64,000 nucleotides of DNA from Lachnospiraceae bacterium (GTDB lineage: Bacteria; Bacillota; Clostridia; Lachnospirales; Lachnospiraceae). The notes below the pieces were generated by a model. It did not search any database. It was not told the origin of the DNA and was given only the letters and a program-made list of their open reading frames with translations. The stretch covers positions 1-64,000 of the forward strand of contig JAFSBX010000050.1 of assembly GCA_017437065.1 (NCBI GenBank), in the 5' to 3' direction. Positions 1-7,501 of the stretch are shown piece after piece; position 1 is the first letter of the stretch; every line of letters begins with the position of its first letter. The position numbers and the translations under genes were made by a program.

Positions 1-1
1 C

Positions 2-619
2 AAAAAGGAAAAGAACAAAAAGAAAGAAAAACCGATTATAGAAGAAGAACCTGAGAAACCAGGGAAAAAACTGTCTATTAAGAAAATAGAAGTAACAGTG
101 GTGTTCTGCCTTACTGTTTTGGCTGCTATTTTGTTGGCAGTACATTTAATACCATCGACTTTGGAAAAAAATAAAGCCAGAGATGCTTATTATGCAAAGG
201 ATTATGTAAAAGTAGTAGAAGGTTTTTACGGGGAAGAATTAGATGAGAGTGACAGCCTTATGTATAATCGTGCATATACGATTTTAAAGTTACAAAGAAA
301 GATTGACGGTTATAACAATTATATGCGGATGGGTAAGGAAACAGAGGCACTCAATCAGTTGATAGAAGGTGTTATAAGGTATAAAGAGATTTATCCTGAT
401 GCGGAAAAATATGATGTAACTGAAGAAGTGGACAGTTTATATCAGACAATTACAGATGCTTTGCAGAACAGATATGGAATCAGTACAACGGTGGCAGAAG
501 GACTTTATGCAATGGAAGATAATTTTGCATATACTTTAAAACTGGAATCTATTATTACCGGAATTGAATATGATGTTCCGGAAGCCGTAGAAGAAACTAC
601 GGAAACAATCGAAGAATAG
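2..619 (+). CDS. Membrane protein with extracytoplasmic helical domain (5' end cut by window)
   Basis: The frame is open to the left edge of the window, so the gene starts outside it. What is visible is a Lys/Glu-rich cytoplasmic stretch, one transmembrane segment around nt 98-150, then about 150 residues of charged helical sequence rich in Tyr and Glu that looks tetratricopeptide-like, ending in an acidic Glu/Thr tail. The GTG at 98 lies inside the hydrophobic segment and is not a credible start. The architecture (basic cytosolic head, one TM, helical repeat domain) resembles the zinc-ribbon/TPR protein at 61.3 kb, so an N-terminal zinc ribbon upstream of the window is possible but unseen. 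Function unknown. A GTAACTAT/ATAGTTAC inverted repeat (619-645) follows the stop without a T-run. Confidence 0.6.
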   Translation, partial: KKEKNKKKEKPIIEEEPEKPGKKLSIKKIEVTVVFCLTVLAAILLAVHLIPSTLEKNKARDAYYAKDYVKVVEGFYGEELDESDSLMYNRAYTILKLQRKIDGYNNYMRMGKETEALNQLIEGVIRYKEIYPDAEKYDVTEEVDSLYQTITDALQNRYGISTTVAEGLYAMEDNFAYTLKLESIITGIEYDVPEAVEETTETIEE

Positions 620-681
620 TAACTATGAAGTTATTGAATAGTTACGGAGAATAATAATTAGACACGAAGGTGGGACGATAG

Positions 682-1302
682 TTGATAGCAATTATTGATT
701 ATGATGCAGGAAATATTAAGAGCGTAGAAAAGGCGGTGCTGGCACTTGGTGAAGTGCCGGTTGTAACAAGAGACAGGGAGAAAATTTTATCTGCGGATAA
801 GGTGATTTTACCGGGAGTTGGTTCTTTTGGAGATGCAATGGAAAAAATTCGGAGTTACAATCTGGAAGAAGTGATACATGAGGTTGTGGAAAAAAGGACA
901 CCATTTTTGGGAATCTGTCTTGGATTGCAGCTTTTATTTGAAGAGAGCGAGGAATGTGTAGGAGTAAAAGGACTGGGAGTTCTAAAAGGCAAGATTATGA
1001 GAATTCCGGATAAGGAAGGATTAAAAATTCCGCACATTGGATGGAATTCCTTGAAATTTCCGAATGAGGGCAAACTTTTTATAGGCTTAAAAGAAGAGTC
1101 TTATGTATATTTTGTGCATTCATATTATTTAAAGGCAGAAGAACCGGAAATTGTAACTGCTACAACGGAATACAGCACGTTAATTCATGCATCGGTTGAA
1201 AAAGATAATGTGTTTGCCTGTCAGTTTCATCCTGAAAAAAGTTCGGAAGTGGGACTTACTATTTTGAAGAATTTTATTAATTTAGACAGGGAGGGAAAAT
1301 AA
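682..1302 (+). CDS. hisH: Imidazole glycerol phosphate synthase, glutamine amidotransferase subunit
   Basis: HisH hydrolyses glutamine and passes ammonia to HisF, which makes imidazole glycerol phosphate and AICAR in histidine biosynthesis. The 206-residue length is normal for the family. The class I amidotransferase triad is visible: nucleophile Cys79 in GICLGL, and His183/Glu185 in FHPEK. The start is a TTG preceded by AAGGTGGG; no better ATG lies nearby and the N-terminal sequence IAIIDYDAGN is typical of HisH. hisF begins on the base after the hisH stop, so the two subunits are translationally coupled. No other his gene is in the window, so the rest of the pathway is encoded elsewhere. 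Confidence 0.96.
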   Translation: MIAIIDYDAGNIKSVEKAVLALGEVPVVTRDREKILSADKVILPGVGSFGDAMEKIRSYNLEEVIHEVVEKRTPFLGICLGLQLLFEESEECVGVKGLGVLKGKIMRIPDKEGLKIPHIGWNSLKFPNEGKLFIGLKEESYVYFVHSYYLKAEEPEIVTATTEYSTLIHASVEKDNVFACQFHPEKSSEVGLTILKNFINLDREGK

Positions 1303-2064
1303 ATGTATACGAAAAGAATTATTCCCTGTTTGGACGTACATAATGGAAGAGTTGTAAAAGGAGTCAATTTTGTTGATTTGAGAGATGCAGGAGATCCGGT
1401 TGAAATTGCAGCAGCTTATGATAAAGCAGGTGCGGATGAACTTGTATTTCTGGATATTACAGCTTCTTCGGATGCAAGAACTACAGTTGTAGATATGGTA
1501 CGAAAAGTTGCAGAGAAGGTTTTTATTCCGTTTACAGTCGGCGGTGGAATTCGTACTGTAGATGATTTTAAGGCGATTTTAAGAGAAGGTGCAGACAAGG
1601 TTTCTGTAAATTCAGCAGCGATTATGAATCCTGCGTTAATCAGTGAGGCAGCAGATAAGTTTGGCAGTCAGTGTGTAGTGGTAGCTATTGATGCGAAAAA
1701 ACGTGCAGATGGCAGTGGTTGGAATATTTACAAAAACGGTGGACGTGTAGATATGGGCATTGATGCGGTAGAATGGGCAATGAAGGCAGATAAGCTTGGT
1801 GCCGGAGAAATTCTGCTTACGAGTATGGATTGTGACGGGACAAAGGAAGGATATGATATTGAATTAACGAAAATCATTTCCGAAAATGTGTCGATTCCTG
1901 TAATTGCATCAGGCGGAGCCGGTAAAATGGAGCATTTTTATGATGCTTTGACGGAAGGAAAGGCAGATGCGGCATTGGCAGCTTCTTTATTCCACTATAA
2001 AGAATTAGAAATTAATGAAGTTAAGAAGTATTTACGAGAAAGAGAGATTTCAGTAAGGTTATAG
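1303..2064 (+). CDS. hisF: Imidazole glycerol phosphate synthase, cyclase subunit
   Basis: HisF is the (beta/alpha)8-barrel cyclase that condenses PRFAR with ammonia from HisH. The 253 residues match the family length. Catalytic Asp11 is seen in IIPCLDV, and the second catalytic Asp (about residue 130) in VAIDAKK. Phosphate-binding loops TVGGGIR and ASGGAGK are intact. The ATG directly follows the hisH stop, with GAGGGAAA as ribosome binding site inside the end of hisH. A hairpin followed by seven T residues lies just downstream, so hisHF looks like the end of its transcript. Confidence 0.97.
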   Translation: MYTKRIIPCLDVHNGRVVKGVNFVDLRDAGDPVEIAAAYDKAGADELVFLDITASSDARTTVVDMVRKVAEKVFIPFTVGGGIRTVDDFKAILREGADKVSVNSAAIMNPALISEAADKFGSQCVVVAIDAKKRADGSGWNIYKNGGRVDMGIDAVEWAMKADKLGAGEILLTSMDCDGTKEGYDIELTKIISENVSIPVIASGGAGKMEHFYDALTEGKADAALAASLFHYKELEINEVKKYLREREISVRL

Positions 2065-2066
2065 GA

Positions 2067-2141
2067 TGAGGTTGTCATATCGAATAGTATTTTCCGGAGA
2101 CAGATGTATGAGAAATGCTTTTGATGTGACAATCTTTTTTT
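2067..2141 (+). terminator. Probable intrinsic terminator after hisF
   Basis: An imperfect inverted repeat (GTTGTCATATC against GATGTGACAAT, with wobble pairs) encloses a loop of about 38 bases and ends in a run of seven T at 2135-2141. The loop is longer than usual, which lowers confidence. Confidence 0.5.
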
Positions 2142-2221
2142 GAAGAAAGTGTAAGAAATTTAGAAGTCCGAAAAATGTAGAGAAACAAAGAAGTGTAAAA
2201 GCATGAAGGAAGGAAAATAAA

Positions 2222-2899
2222 ATGGCAATGATAGAAAATGACTGGTTGGAAAGTATCAGTGGAGAATTTAAGAAACCATATTATCAGGAGTTGTACAAAT
2301 TTGTGCGGGAGGAATATAATACTCGTGTGATTTATCCTCCGGCAGATGATATTTTTAATGCGTTGCATCTGACTCCTCTTAGTGAAGTTAAGGTGTTGAT
2401 TTTAGGTCAGGATCCATATCACAATGAGCATCAGGCACATGGTTTGAGTTTTTCGGTGTTGCCGGAGCAGAAGGAGCTTCCGCCTTCTTTGCAAAATATA
2501 TATAAGGAGTTGCAGGAGGATTTAGGCTGTTACATACCGAATAACGGTTATTTGGAAAAGTGGGCAAAACAGGGAGTTTTGCTGTTAAATACAGTTTTAA
2601 CGGTTCGTGCCCATCAGGCGAATTCACATCAGGGAAAAGGCTGGGAAAAGTTTACGGATGCTATTATTCAGGCAGTAAATGCGCAGGACAGACCGGTGGT
2701 TTATATGCTTTGGGGAAGACCGGCACAGAGTAAAATACCGATGCTTACAAATCCGAAACATTTGATATTAAAAGCACCGCACCCAAGTCCATTATCAGCT
2801 TATAGAGGATTTTTCGGATGTAAACATTTTAGTCAGGCAAATGAATTTCTGGAGAAAAACGGTATGACAACAATTGACTGGCAAATTGAAAATTTATAA
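2222..2899 (+). CDS. ung: Uracil-DNA glycosylase, family 1
   Basis: Excises uracil from DNA to start base excision repair. The 225 residues carry the family 1 motifs: the water-activating loop GQDPYH (Asp64), followed by the uracil-binding region, and the leucine/minor-groove loop HPSPLSAYRG near residue 184. The start is the ATG 8 bases after AAGGAAGG; a second ATG two codons later could also be used. It stands alone between the hisF terminator and the promoter of the TrmB gene. Confidence 0.96.
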   Translation: MAMIENDWLESISGEFKKPYYQELYKFVREEYNTRVIYPPADDIFNALHLTPLSEVKVLILGQDPYHNEHQAHGLSFSVLPEQKELPPSLQNIYKELQEDLGCYIPNNGYLEKWAKQGVLLLNTVLTVRAHQANSHQGKGWEKFTDAIIQAVNAQDRPVVYMLWGRPAQSKIPMLTNPKHLILKAPHPSPLSAYRGFFGCKHFSQANEFLEKNGMTTIDWQIENL

Positions 2900-2952
2900 G
2901 TGCTATTGATAAAGTTTATCACACTGCTTTGGTTGGAAATGTACAGTAGGTA

Positions 2953-2981
2953 TTGACAAGTTTAATATAAAGATGTATAGT
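2953..2981 (+). promoter_or_regulatory. Sigma-A type promoter for the TrmB-lysA pair
   Basis: TTGACA (2953-2958), a 17-base spacer and TATAGT (2976-2981) give a near-consensus vegetative promoter. It leaves a leader of about 155 bases before the regulator start. A second TGGTAAAAT element at 3031-3039 resembles an extended -10 but has no good -35. Confidence 0.7.
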
Positions 2982-3144
2982 GTTTCTAGAAAGAACTACT
3001 AAAGATTGTGATTAAAAATTATAATAAATATGGTAAAATAGGGAATATTGATATCCAAATGCAAAGTAATTTTAAAAGGATTCCGGCATTGTAATTATGA
3101 AGGTACTGAATAATTACGAAAAACAATATTCTCAGGGAGACAGA

Positions 3145-3861
3145 ATGGATGAATCAATCATAGTGGAAAAACTGTTGGAGTTTGGACTGACCAGACAGGA
3201 AGCAGTGATTTATGTGTGTCTTTTTAAATCAGGAGAGCTTACCGGATATGAAGTTGCAAAACAGACCGGAATCTCAAGGTCGAATGTTTACAGTGCTTTG
3301 GCAGGACTTGTAGAAAAGGGTGCTGCTTATCTGTTAGAAGGAAGTGCTAATAAGTATACTCCGGTAGCAATAGAAGAGTTTTGTGATAACAAAATTCGGA
3401 GTCTGGAAGAACAGAAAAAATTTTTGCTGGAACATGCTCCGCATATGGAAGTTTCTAAAGAAGGTTATATTACTATAGAAGGGTATCGGCATATTTGTGA
3501 TAAAATGCATCACATGCTTAAGTCTGCAACACAAAGAATATATATGTCTGCACCGGCACATTTTATTATGAAATGGCAAAATGAATTATTGAAATTGACA
3601 GACATAGGTATAAAGGTAGTTCTGATTACAGACGAAGAACTGGAGGTAGAAAAGAGTATTTTATATCTTTCAGGGAAAAAGGAAGAACAGATTAGATTAA
3701 TTATTGATTCTCAATATGTGCTGACGGGTGAAATAACGGGTAAAGACAGCGATACTTGTCTTTATTGCGGTCAGCAAAATTTTGTAAATGTATTTAAGGA
3801 AGCACTCAGAAACGAAATAAAACTGATTGAGCTTACAGAAAAAAGAAGTGAAATACAATAG
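3145..3861 (+). CDS. TrmB-family transcriptional regulator
   Basis: A DNA-binding regulator of the TrmB type: an N-terminal winged helix (about residues 1-70, recognition helix region GISRSNVYSALAGL) followed by a coiled linker and a C-terminal PLD-like ligand-sensing domain. I place the start at the ATG at 3145, six bases after CAGGGAGA; the upstream ATG at 3097 has no well-placed ribosome binding site. The protein would be 238 residues. It ends 12 bases before lysA and almost certainly shares its transcript. TrmB regulators are best known for sensing sugars; here the neighbour suggests control of lysine/diaminopimelate metabolism, which is inference only. Confidence 0.85.
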   Translation: MDESIIVEKLLEFGLTRQEAVIYVCLFKSGELTGYEVAKQTGISRSNVYSALAGLVEKGAAYLLEGSANKYTPVAIEEFCDNKIRSLEEQKKFLLEHAPHMEVSKEGYITIEGYRHICDKMHHMLKSATQRIYMSAPAHFIMKWQNELLKLTDIGIKVVLITDEELEVEKSILYLSGKKEEQIRLIIDSQYVLTGEITGKDSDTCLYCGQQNFVNVFKEALRNEIKLIELTEKRSEIQ

Positions 3862-3873
3862 AGGAGGAAGAAA

Positions 3874-5151
3874 ATGAAAAAAGTACCATTTGTAACGAAA
3901 GAAAAGGTAGATGAAATTGTAAAACAGTATCCTACACCTTTTCATATTTATGATGAAAAAGGAATTAGAGAAAATGTTAAGGCTTTAAAGGAAGCATTTT
4001 CATGGAATAAAGGTTTTAAAGAATATTTTGCGGTGAAAGCTACACCCAATCCTTATTTGATTAATATTTTAAGAGAATTTGGTTGTGGCTGTGACTGTTC
4101 CTCATTAACTGAGCTTATGTTAAGTAAAGCAATGGGAGTAAAGGGAGAGGATATTATGTTTTCTTCCAATGCTACACCGGCAAATGAATTTGCGTATGCA
4201 AATGAAATTGGAGCGATTATTAACTTAGATGATATTACACATATTGATTTTCTGGAAAAAACAATCGGAAAATTACCGGAAACATTGAGTTGCCGTTTTA
4301 ATCCGGGCGGACTGTTCAAAATCAGTACCAGCATTATGGATAATCCGGGGGATGCAAAATATGGTTTTACAACAGAGCAGATGTATGAAGGCTTTAAGAT
4401 TTTAAAGGAAAAAGGAGTAAAGAATTTCGGTATTCATGCTTTCCTTGCCAGCAATACAGTAACAAATGATTATTATCCTACTTTAGCAAAAACATTATTT
4501 GAGCTTGCAGTGGATTTGAAAGACAAAACAGGTGCAAATATTAAGTTTATTAACCTTTCCGGTGGTATAGGTATTCCTTACAGACCGGATCAGGAACCGA
4601 ACGATATTTATACAATCGGTGAAGGTGTAAGAAAGGTATATGAAGAAGTGCTTGTACCGGCAGGTATGGGTGATGTGGCAATTTATACAGAGCTTGGTCG
4701 ATTTATGATGGGACCTTATGGTCAGCTTGTAACGACAGCTGTTCATGAGAAACATACACATAAGGAATATATCGGTTTAGATGCATGTGCCGTAAATCTG
4801 ATGCGTCCGGCAATGTATGGAGCTTATCATCACATTACAGTGTTGGGAAAAGAAGATGCTCCTTGTGACCATGTATATGATGTAACAGGTTCTTTATGCG
4901 AAAATAATGATAAATTTGCAATTGACAGAGAGTTGCCTAAGATTGATAAGGGAGATTATGTGGTTATCCATGATACAGGAGCGCACGGTTTCGCAATGGG
5001 ATACAATTATAATGGTAAATTGAAATCGGCAGAGTTGTTGTTGAAAGAGGACGGAAGTGTACAGTTAATTCGTCGTGCGGAAACTCCGAAGGATTATTTT
5101 GCAACATTTGATTGCCTTGATATTTATGAAAAATTTGATTTTAATAATTAA
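3874..5151 (+). CDS. lysA: Diaminopimelate decarboxylase
   Basis: A PLP-dependent fold-type III decarboxylase that turns meso-diaminopimelate into lysine in the cytoplasm. The PLP lysine lies in YFAVKATPNP, the glycine-rich phosphate site in LSGGIGIPY, and the active-site segment GSLCENNDKFAIDRELP with its cysteine is typical of the family. At 425 residues it is of usual length. A GAGGAGG ribosome binding site precedes the ATG. The related carboxynorspermidine and ornithine/arginine decarboxylases are less likely given this motif and the ddh gene 0.4 kb downstream, which makes the substrate. Confidence 0.88.
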   Translation: MKKVPFVTKEKVDEIVKQYPTPFHIYDEKGIRENVKALKEAFSWNKGFKEYFAVKATPNPYLINILREFGCGCDCSSLTELMLSKAMGVKGEDIMFSSNATPANEFAYANEIGAIINLDDITHIDFLEKTIGKLPETLSCRFNPGGLFKISTSIMDNPGDAKYGFTTEQMYEGFKILKEKGVKNFGIHAFLASNTVTNDYYPTLAKTLFELAVDLKDKTGANIKFINLSGGIGIPYRPDQEPNDIYTIGEGVRKVYEEVLVPAGMGDVAIYTELGRFMMGPYGQLVTTAVHEKHTHKEYIGLDACAVNLMRPAMYGAYHHITVLGKEDAPCDHVYDVTGSLCENNDKFAIDRELPKIDKGDYVVIHDTGAHGFAMGYNYNGKLKSAELLLKEDGSVQLIRRAETPKDYFATFDCLDIYEKFDFNN

Positions 5152-5231
5152 ATCAATCAGTGAAAAGCGAGTTGTAAGTACAGTTAGTTTTATAAATTAA
5201 TAAATTTTTTTCAATTTTTTTGAAAAAGCAC

Positions 5232-5260
5232 TTGATTTTATATCGAGGATATTATATACT
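5232..5260 (+). promoter_or_regulatory. Promoter of the tRNA-Leu gene
   Basis: TTGATT (5232-5237), 17 bases, TATACT (5255-5260). It sits 40 bases before the tRNA 5' end, as expected for a stable RNA transcription unit. Confidence 0.7.
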
Positions 5261-5299
5261 ACATCTTGTGTTGTGAAAGAAATTTACAACACAGGTAAT

Positions 5300-5382
5300 G
5301 CCGGCGTGTCGGAATGGCAGACGAGGCAGACTCAAAATCTGTTGTTGGCAACAACGTATGGGTTCAAGTCCCATCGCCGGCA
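5300..5382 (+). tRNA. tRNA-Leu, anticodon CAA
   Basis: An 83-base class II tRNA. The acceptor stem GCCGGCG pairs with CGCCGGC, the anticodon stem GCAGA/TCTGT holds a loop CTCAAAA with anticodon CAA (reads UUG), a long variable arm TGTTGGCAACA is present, and the T arm is ATGGG-TTCAAGT-CCCAT. The discriminator is A, and CCA is not encoded. A promoter lies upstream and an intrinsic terminator follows, so it is a single-gene unit. Confidence 0.96.
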
Positions 5383-5393
5383 TTTGTAGATGT

Positions 5394-5434
5394 AGACCTT
5401 ATGAATCTTCGGAATCATAGGGTCTTTGTTTTTG
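5394..5434 (+). terminator. Intrinsic terminator of tRNA-Leu
   Basis: Stem AGACCTTATGA / TCATAGGGTCT around a TCTTCGGA-type loop, followed by TTTGTTTTT. Confidence 0.85.
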
Positions 5435-5532
5435 CATGAATCAGAATGTGCCGGTTTCTATTTAGCAAAGAAAAATATGGCGACAGCGGGCAGTATTCTG
5501 CTTAATTAAAAATATATAAAAGGAGAATGACA

Positions 5533-6516
5533 ATGATTAGAGTTGGAATTTTAGGGTATGGTAATTTAGGTAAAGGAATTGAAAGTGCGATTACACAAAA
5601 TCCTGACATGGAATTGAAAGCAGTATTCACAAGAAGAAATCCGGAAGGTGTTGTGATTCGTACAGAAGATGTGCCGGTTTTAAGTACAGATAAATTGCCG
5701 GAAATGACAGAAGAAATCGATGTGTTGGTACTCTGTGGCGGCAGTGCTACAGATTTGCCACAGCAGACTCCTGAATATGCGAAATATTTTAATGTGGTTG
5801 ACAGCTTTGACACTCATGCGAGAATTCCTGAACATTTTGCAAATGTAGACAAGGTTGCAAAGGAGAGTGGAAAAACAGCGGTAATTTCCGTAGGTTGGGA
5901 TCCGGGAATGTTCTCCTTGAACCGTTTGTATGCAAATGCTATTTTGCCGGAGGGTAAGGATTATACTTTCTGGGGAAAAGGTGTAAGCCAGGGACATTCT
6001 GATGCGATCCGCAGAGTAGAGGGCGTAAAGAACGGAAAGCAGTATACAATTCCTGTAGAGAAAGCTTTAGATGCCGTCAGAAGAGGTGAGAATCCGGAAC
6101 TTACAACCAGACAGAAACATATAAGAGAGTGCTTTGTTGTAGCAGAGGAAGGTGCAGACCTTGCAAAAATTGAAGCGGAAATTAAAAATATGCCTAATTA
6201 TTTTGCAGATTATGACACTACAGTTCATTTTATTACAGAGGAAGAACTGGAAAGAGATCATAGCGGTATTCCACACGGCGGATTCGTGCTTCGCAGTGGT
6301 GTAACAGGCATGAATAGAGAACATAAGCATCTGATTGAGTATAGTTTAAAACTGGATTCTAATCCGGAGTTTACAGCGTCTGTTATCGCAGCTTATGTAA
6401 GAGCGGCTTACAGAATGAATCAGGAAGGTATGTCAGGATGCAAAACAGTATTTGACATTCCGCCGGCATATCTTTGCGCACAGTCCGGTGAGGAATTGAG
6501 AAAGAATTTATTGTAA
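5533..6516 (+). CDS. ddh: meso-Diaminopimelate D-dehydrogenase
   Basis: Catalyses reductive amination of tetrahydrodipicolinate to meso-diaminopimelate with NADPH and ammonia, a one-step bypass of the acylated diaminopimelate routes; the product feeds peptidoglycan and LysA. The Rossmann motif GILGYGNLGKG is at the N-terminus, and the substrate-site segments SVGWDPGMFSLNR and FWGKGVSQGHSDA are characteristic of Ddh. I prefer the ATG at 5533, seven bases after AAAAGGAG; the ATG at 5527 is only one base from it. Length 327 residues, normal. A clear terminator follows. Confidence 0.96.
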   Translation: MIRVGILGYGNLGKGIESAITQNPDMELKAVFTRRNPEGVVIRTEDVPVLSTDKLPEMTEEIDVLVLCGGSATDLPQQTPEYAKYFNVVDSFDTHARIPEHFANVDKVAKESGKTAVISVGWDPGMFSLNRLYANAILPEGKDYTFWGKGVSQGHSDAIRRVEGVKNGKQYTIPVEKALDAVRRGENPELTTRQKHIRECFVVAEEGADLAKIEAEIKNMPNYFADYDTTVHFITEEELERDHSGIPHGGFVLRSGVTGMNREHKHLIEYSLKLDSNPEFTASVIAAYVRAAYRMNQEGMSGCKTVFDIPPAYLCAQSGEELRKNLL

Positions 6517-6548
6517 AAACAGGAATGCAAGTGATATTATAAAAGAAA

Positions 6549-6579
6549 GGCAGTTAGAATAGTCTGACTGTCTTTTTTT
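6549..6579 (+). terminator. Intrinsic terminator of ddh
   Basis: Stem GGCAGTTAGA / TCTGACTGTC with loop ATAG, followed by seven T. Confidence 0.9.
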
Positions 6580-6614
6580 GTAATAAGAGCATGTTCAGCG
6601 AAGCATTCTCTTAG

Positions 6615-6642
6615 AATTGTCGCCGCCGGGCGACAATTTTTT
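6615..6642 (+). terminator. Second GC-rich hairpin with T-run
   Basis: A perfect 10-bp stem AATTGTCGCC / GGCGACAATT with loop GCCG and four further T. It stands 36 bases after the ddh terminator and could be a tandem backup terminator. No open frame lies between the two. Confidence 0.65.
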
Positions 6643-6650
6643 AAATTACA

Positions 6651-6680
6651 GTGACAAGTGAAATTATGATATGCTATAAT
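6651..6680 (+). promoter_or_regulatory. Promoter of the membrane protein-polA operon
   Basis: GTGACA (6651-6656), 18 bases, TATAAT (6675-6680), with G/C-rich hairpins directly upstream. It is the only good promoter before the run of genes that reaches past 12.9 kb. Confidence 0.7.
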
Positions 6681-6717
6681 AGGCAGAGAATACGAGGGAA
6701 GAAGGATAGAATAAACG

Positions 6718-7146
6718 ATGAAGAAAAGAAAACAGAATGATTTATTAGTTTTTTTAGGCGGGTTGGCAATGCTGGTAGCAGGACTTTACTGGTTTATGAC
6801 AAAAGTGACAGTATCTACTGCTGATTTTTTTGGCGGGAGTCTTACTTTGGGTAATTTTCAAATAAATTCAGGACTGATAGTTGTACCGTTTATTGCAACA
6901 ATTATTTGGCTTTTTGTAAATCCGGACTCTTTTTTGGCAAAGATAGGAGTAGGACTGAGTGTTATTTTAATCATAGCGGCAGTCATTATGAATACAACGA
7001 TTCGGTTAAGACCGACCTCACTTTATGAATATCTGTTAATGTTAGTATTTATTTTTGGTGGTGGAGGAATGGTTCTGAGAGTCTTGTGTAATCCGAAGTA
7101 TAGTGACAAAAAGGATAAGAAAGATAAAAAAGAAGACGATGAATAA
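6718..7146 (+). CDS. Small polytopic membrane protein, unknown function
   Basis: 142 residues: a short basic N-terminus, four likely membrane segments (about 10-28, 50-68, 75-92 and 100-122, with a small Gly-rich outer loop after the first) and a cytosolic tail of alternating Lys/Asp (KKDKKDKKEDDE). I do not recognise a named family. It is the first gene of the transcript that continues with the zinc-finger protein, polA and coaE. The start is ATG with GAGGGAAGAAGGA rather far upstream (about 13 bases). Confidence 0.75.
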   Translation: MKKRKQNDLLVFLGGLAMLVAGLYWFMTKVTVSTADFFGGSLTLGNFQINSGLIVVPFIATIIWLFVNPDSFLAKIGVGLSVILIIAAVIMNTTIRLRPTSLYEYLLMLVFIFGGGGMVLRVLCNPKYSDKKDKKDKKEDDE

Positions 7147-7177
7147 ACTGTAATGCTTGAAGGGGCAGAGGCGGGAT

Positions 7178-7501
7178 ATGGAGTGCAAGGAAGCAGAAAA
7201 ACTGATAAGAAAGTTTATTGATGATGAGTTGGATTATAGAGAAAGTATACAGTTTATGGAGCATGTGAAAGAATGTGGTAACTGTAAAGAAGAGCTTGCA
7301 ATCCAATTTCTGGTGTCAGAGGGTATGGCGAATCTGGAACAGGGAGGAGCCTTTGACCTGCAGGGAGAATTGGATAAACGTATGGAAAAGGTGGAAAAGC
7401 GAATCGCAAGGAATGAAAATTTGCGTTACATTTCTTATGTGATAGAGTTTTTTGCCGTAGTGTTGATTATAATATTTATTATGCTGGTGTTTGTAAAATG
7501 A
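7178..7501 (+). CDS. Anti-sigma-like zinc-finger membrane protein
   Basis: 107 residues from the ATG at 7178, six bases after AGAGG; a TTG 21 bases upstream would extend it. An early Cys and the HVKECGNC motif (His-x3-Cys-x2-Cys) form a pattern like the zf-HC2/ZAS zinc-binding domain of anti-sigma factors. A short linker leads to one C-terminal transmembrane segment that runs to the last residues, so there is essentially no extracytoplasmic domain. No sigma factor gene is adjacent, which is odd for an anti-sigma factor. The stop overlaps the polA start by ATGA, implying translational coupling. Confidence 0.75.
   Translation: MECKEAEKLIRKFIDDELDYRESIQFMEHVKECGNCKEELAIQFLVSEGMANLEQGGAFDLQGELDKRMEKVEKRIARNENLRYISYVIEFFAVVLIIIFIMLVFVK

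Noticed and set aside
2075-2368. Minus-strand frame upstream of and within ung
   Set aside because: No ribosome binding site, composition typical of an antisense shadow, and it overlaps the hisF terminator and the clear ung gene.
7178-7501. Calling the zinc-finger protein a true anti-sigma factor
   Set aside because: Motif fits, but there is no cognate sigma gene and no extracytoplasmic sensor; left as anti-sigma-like.
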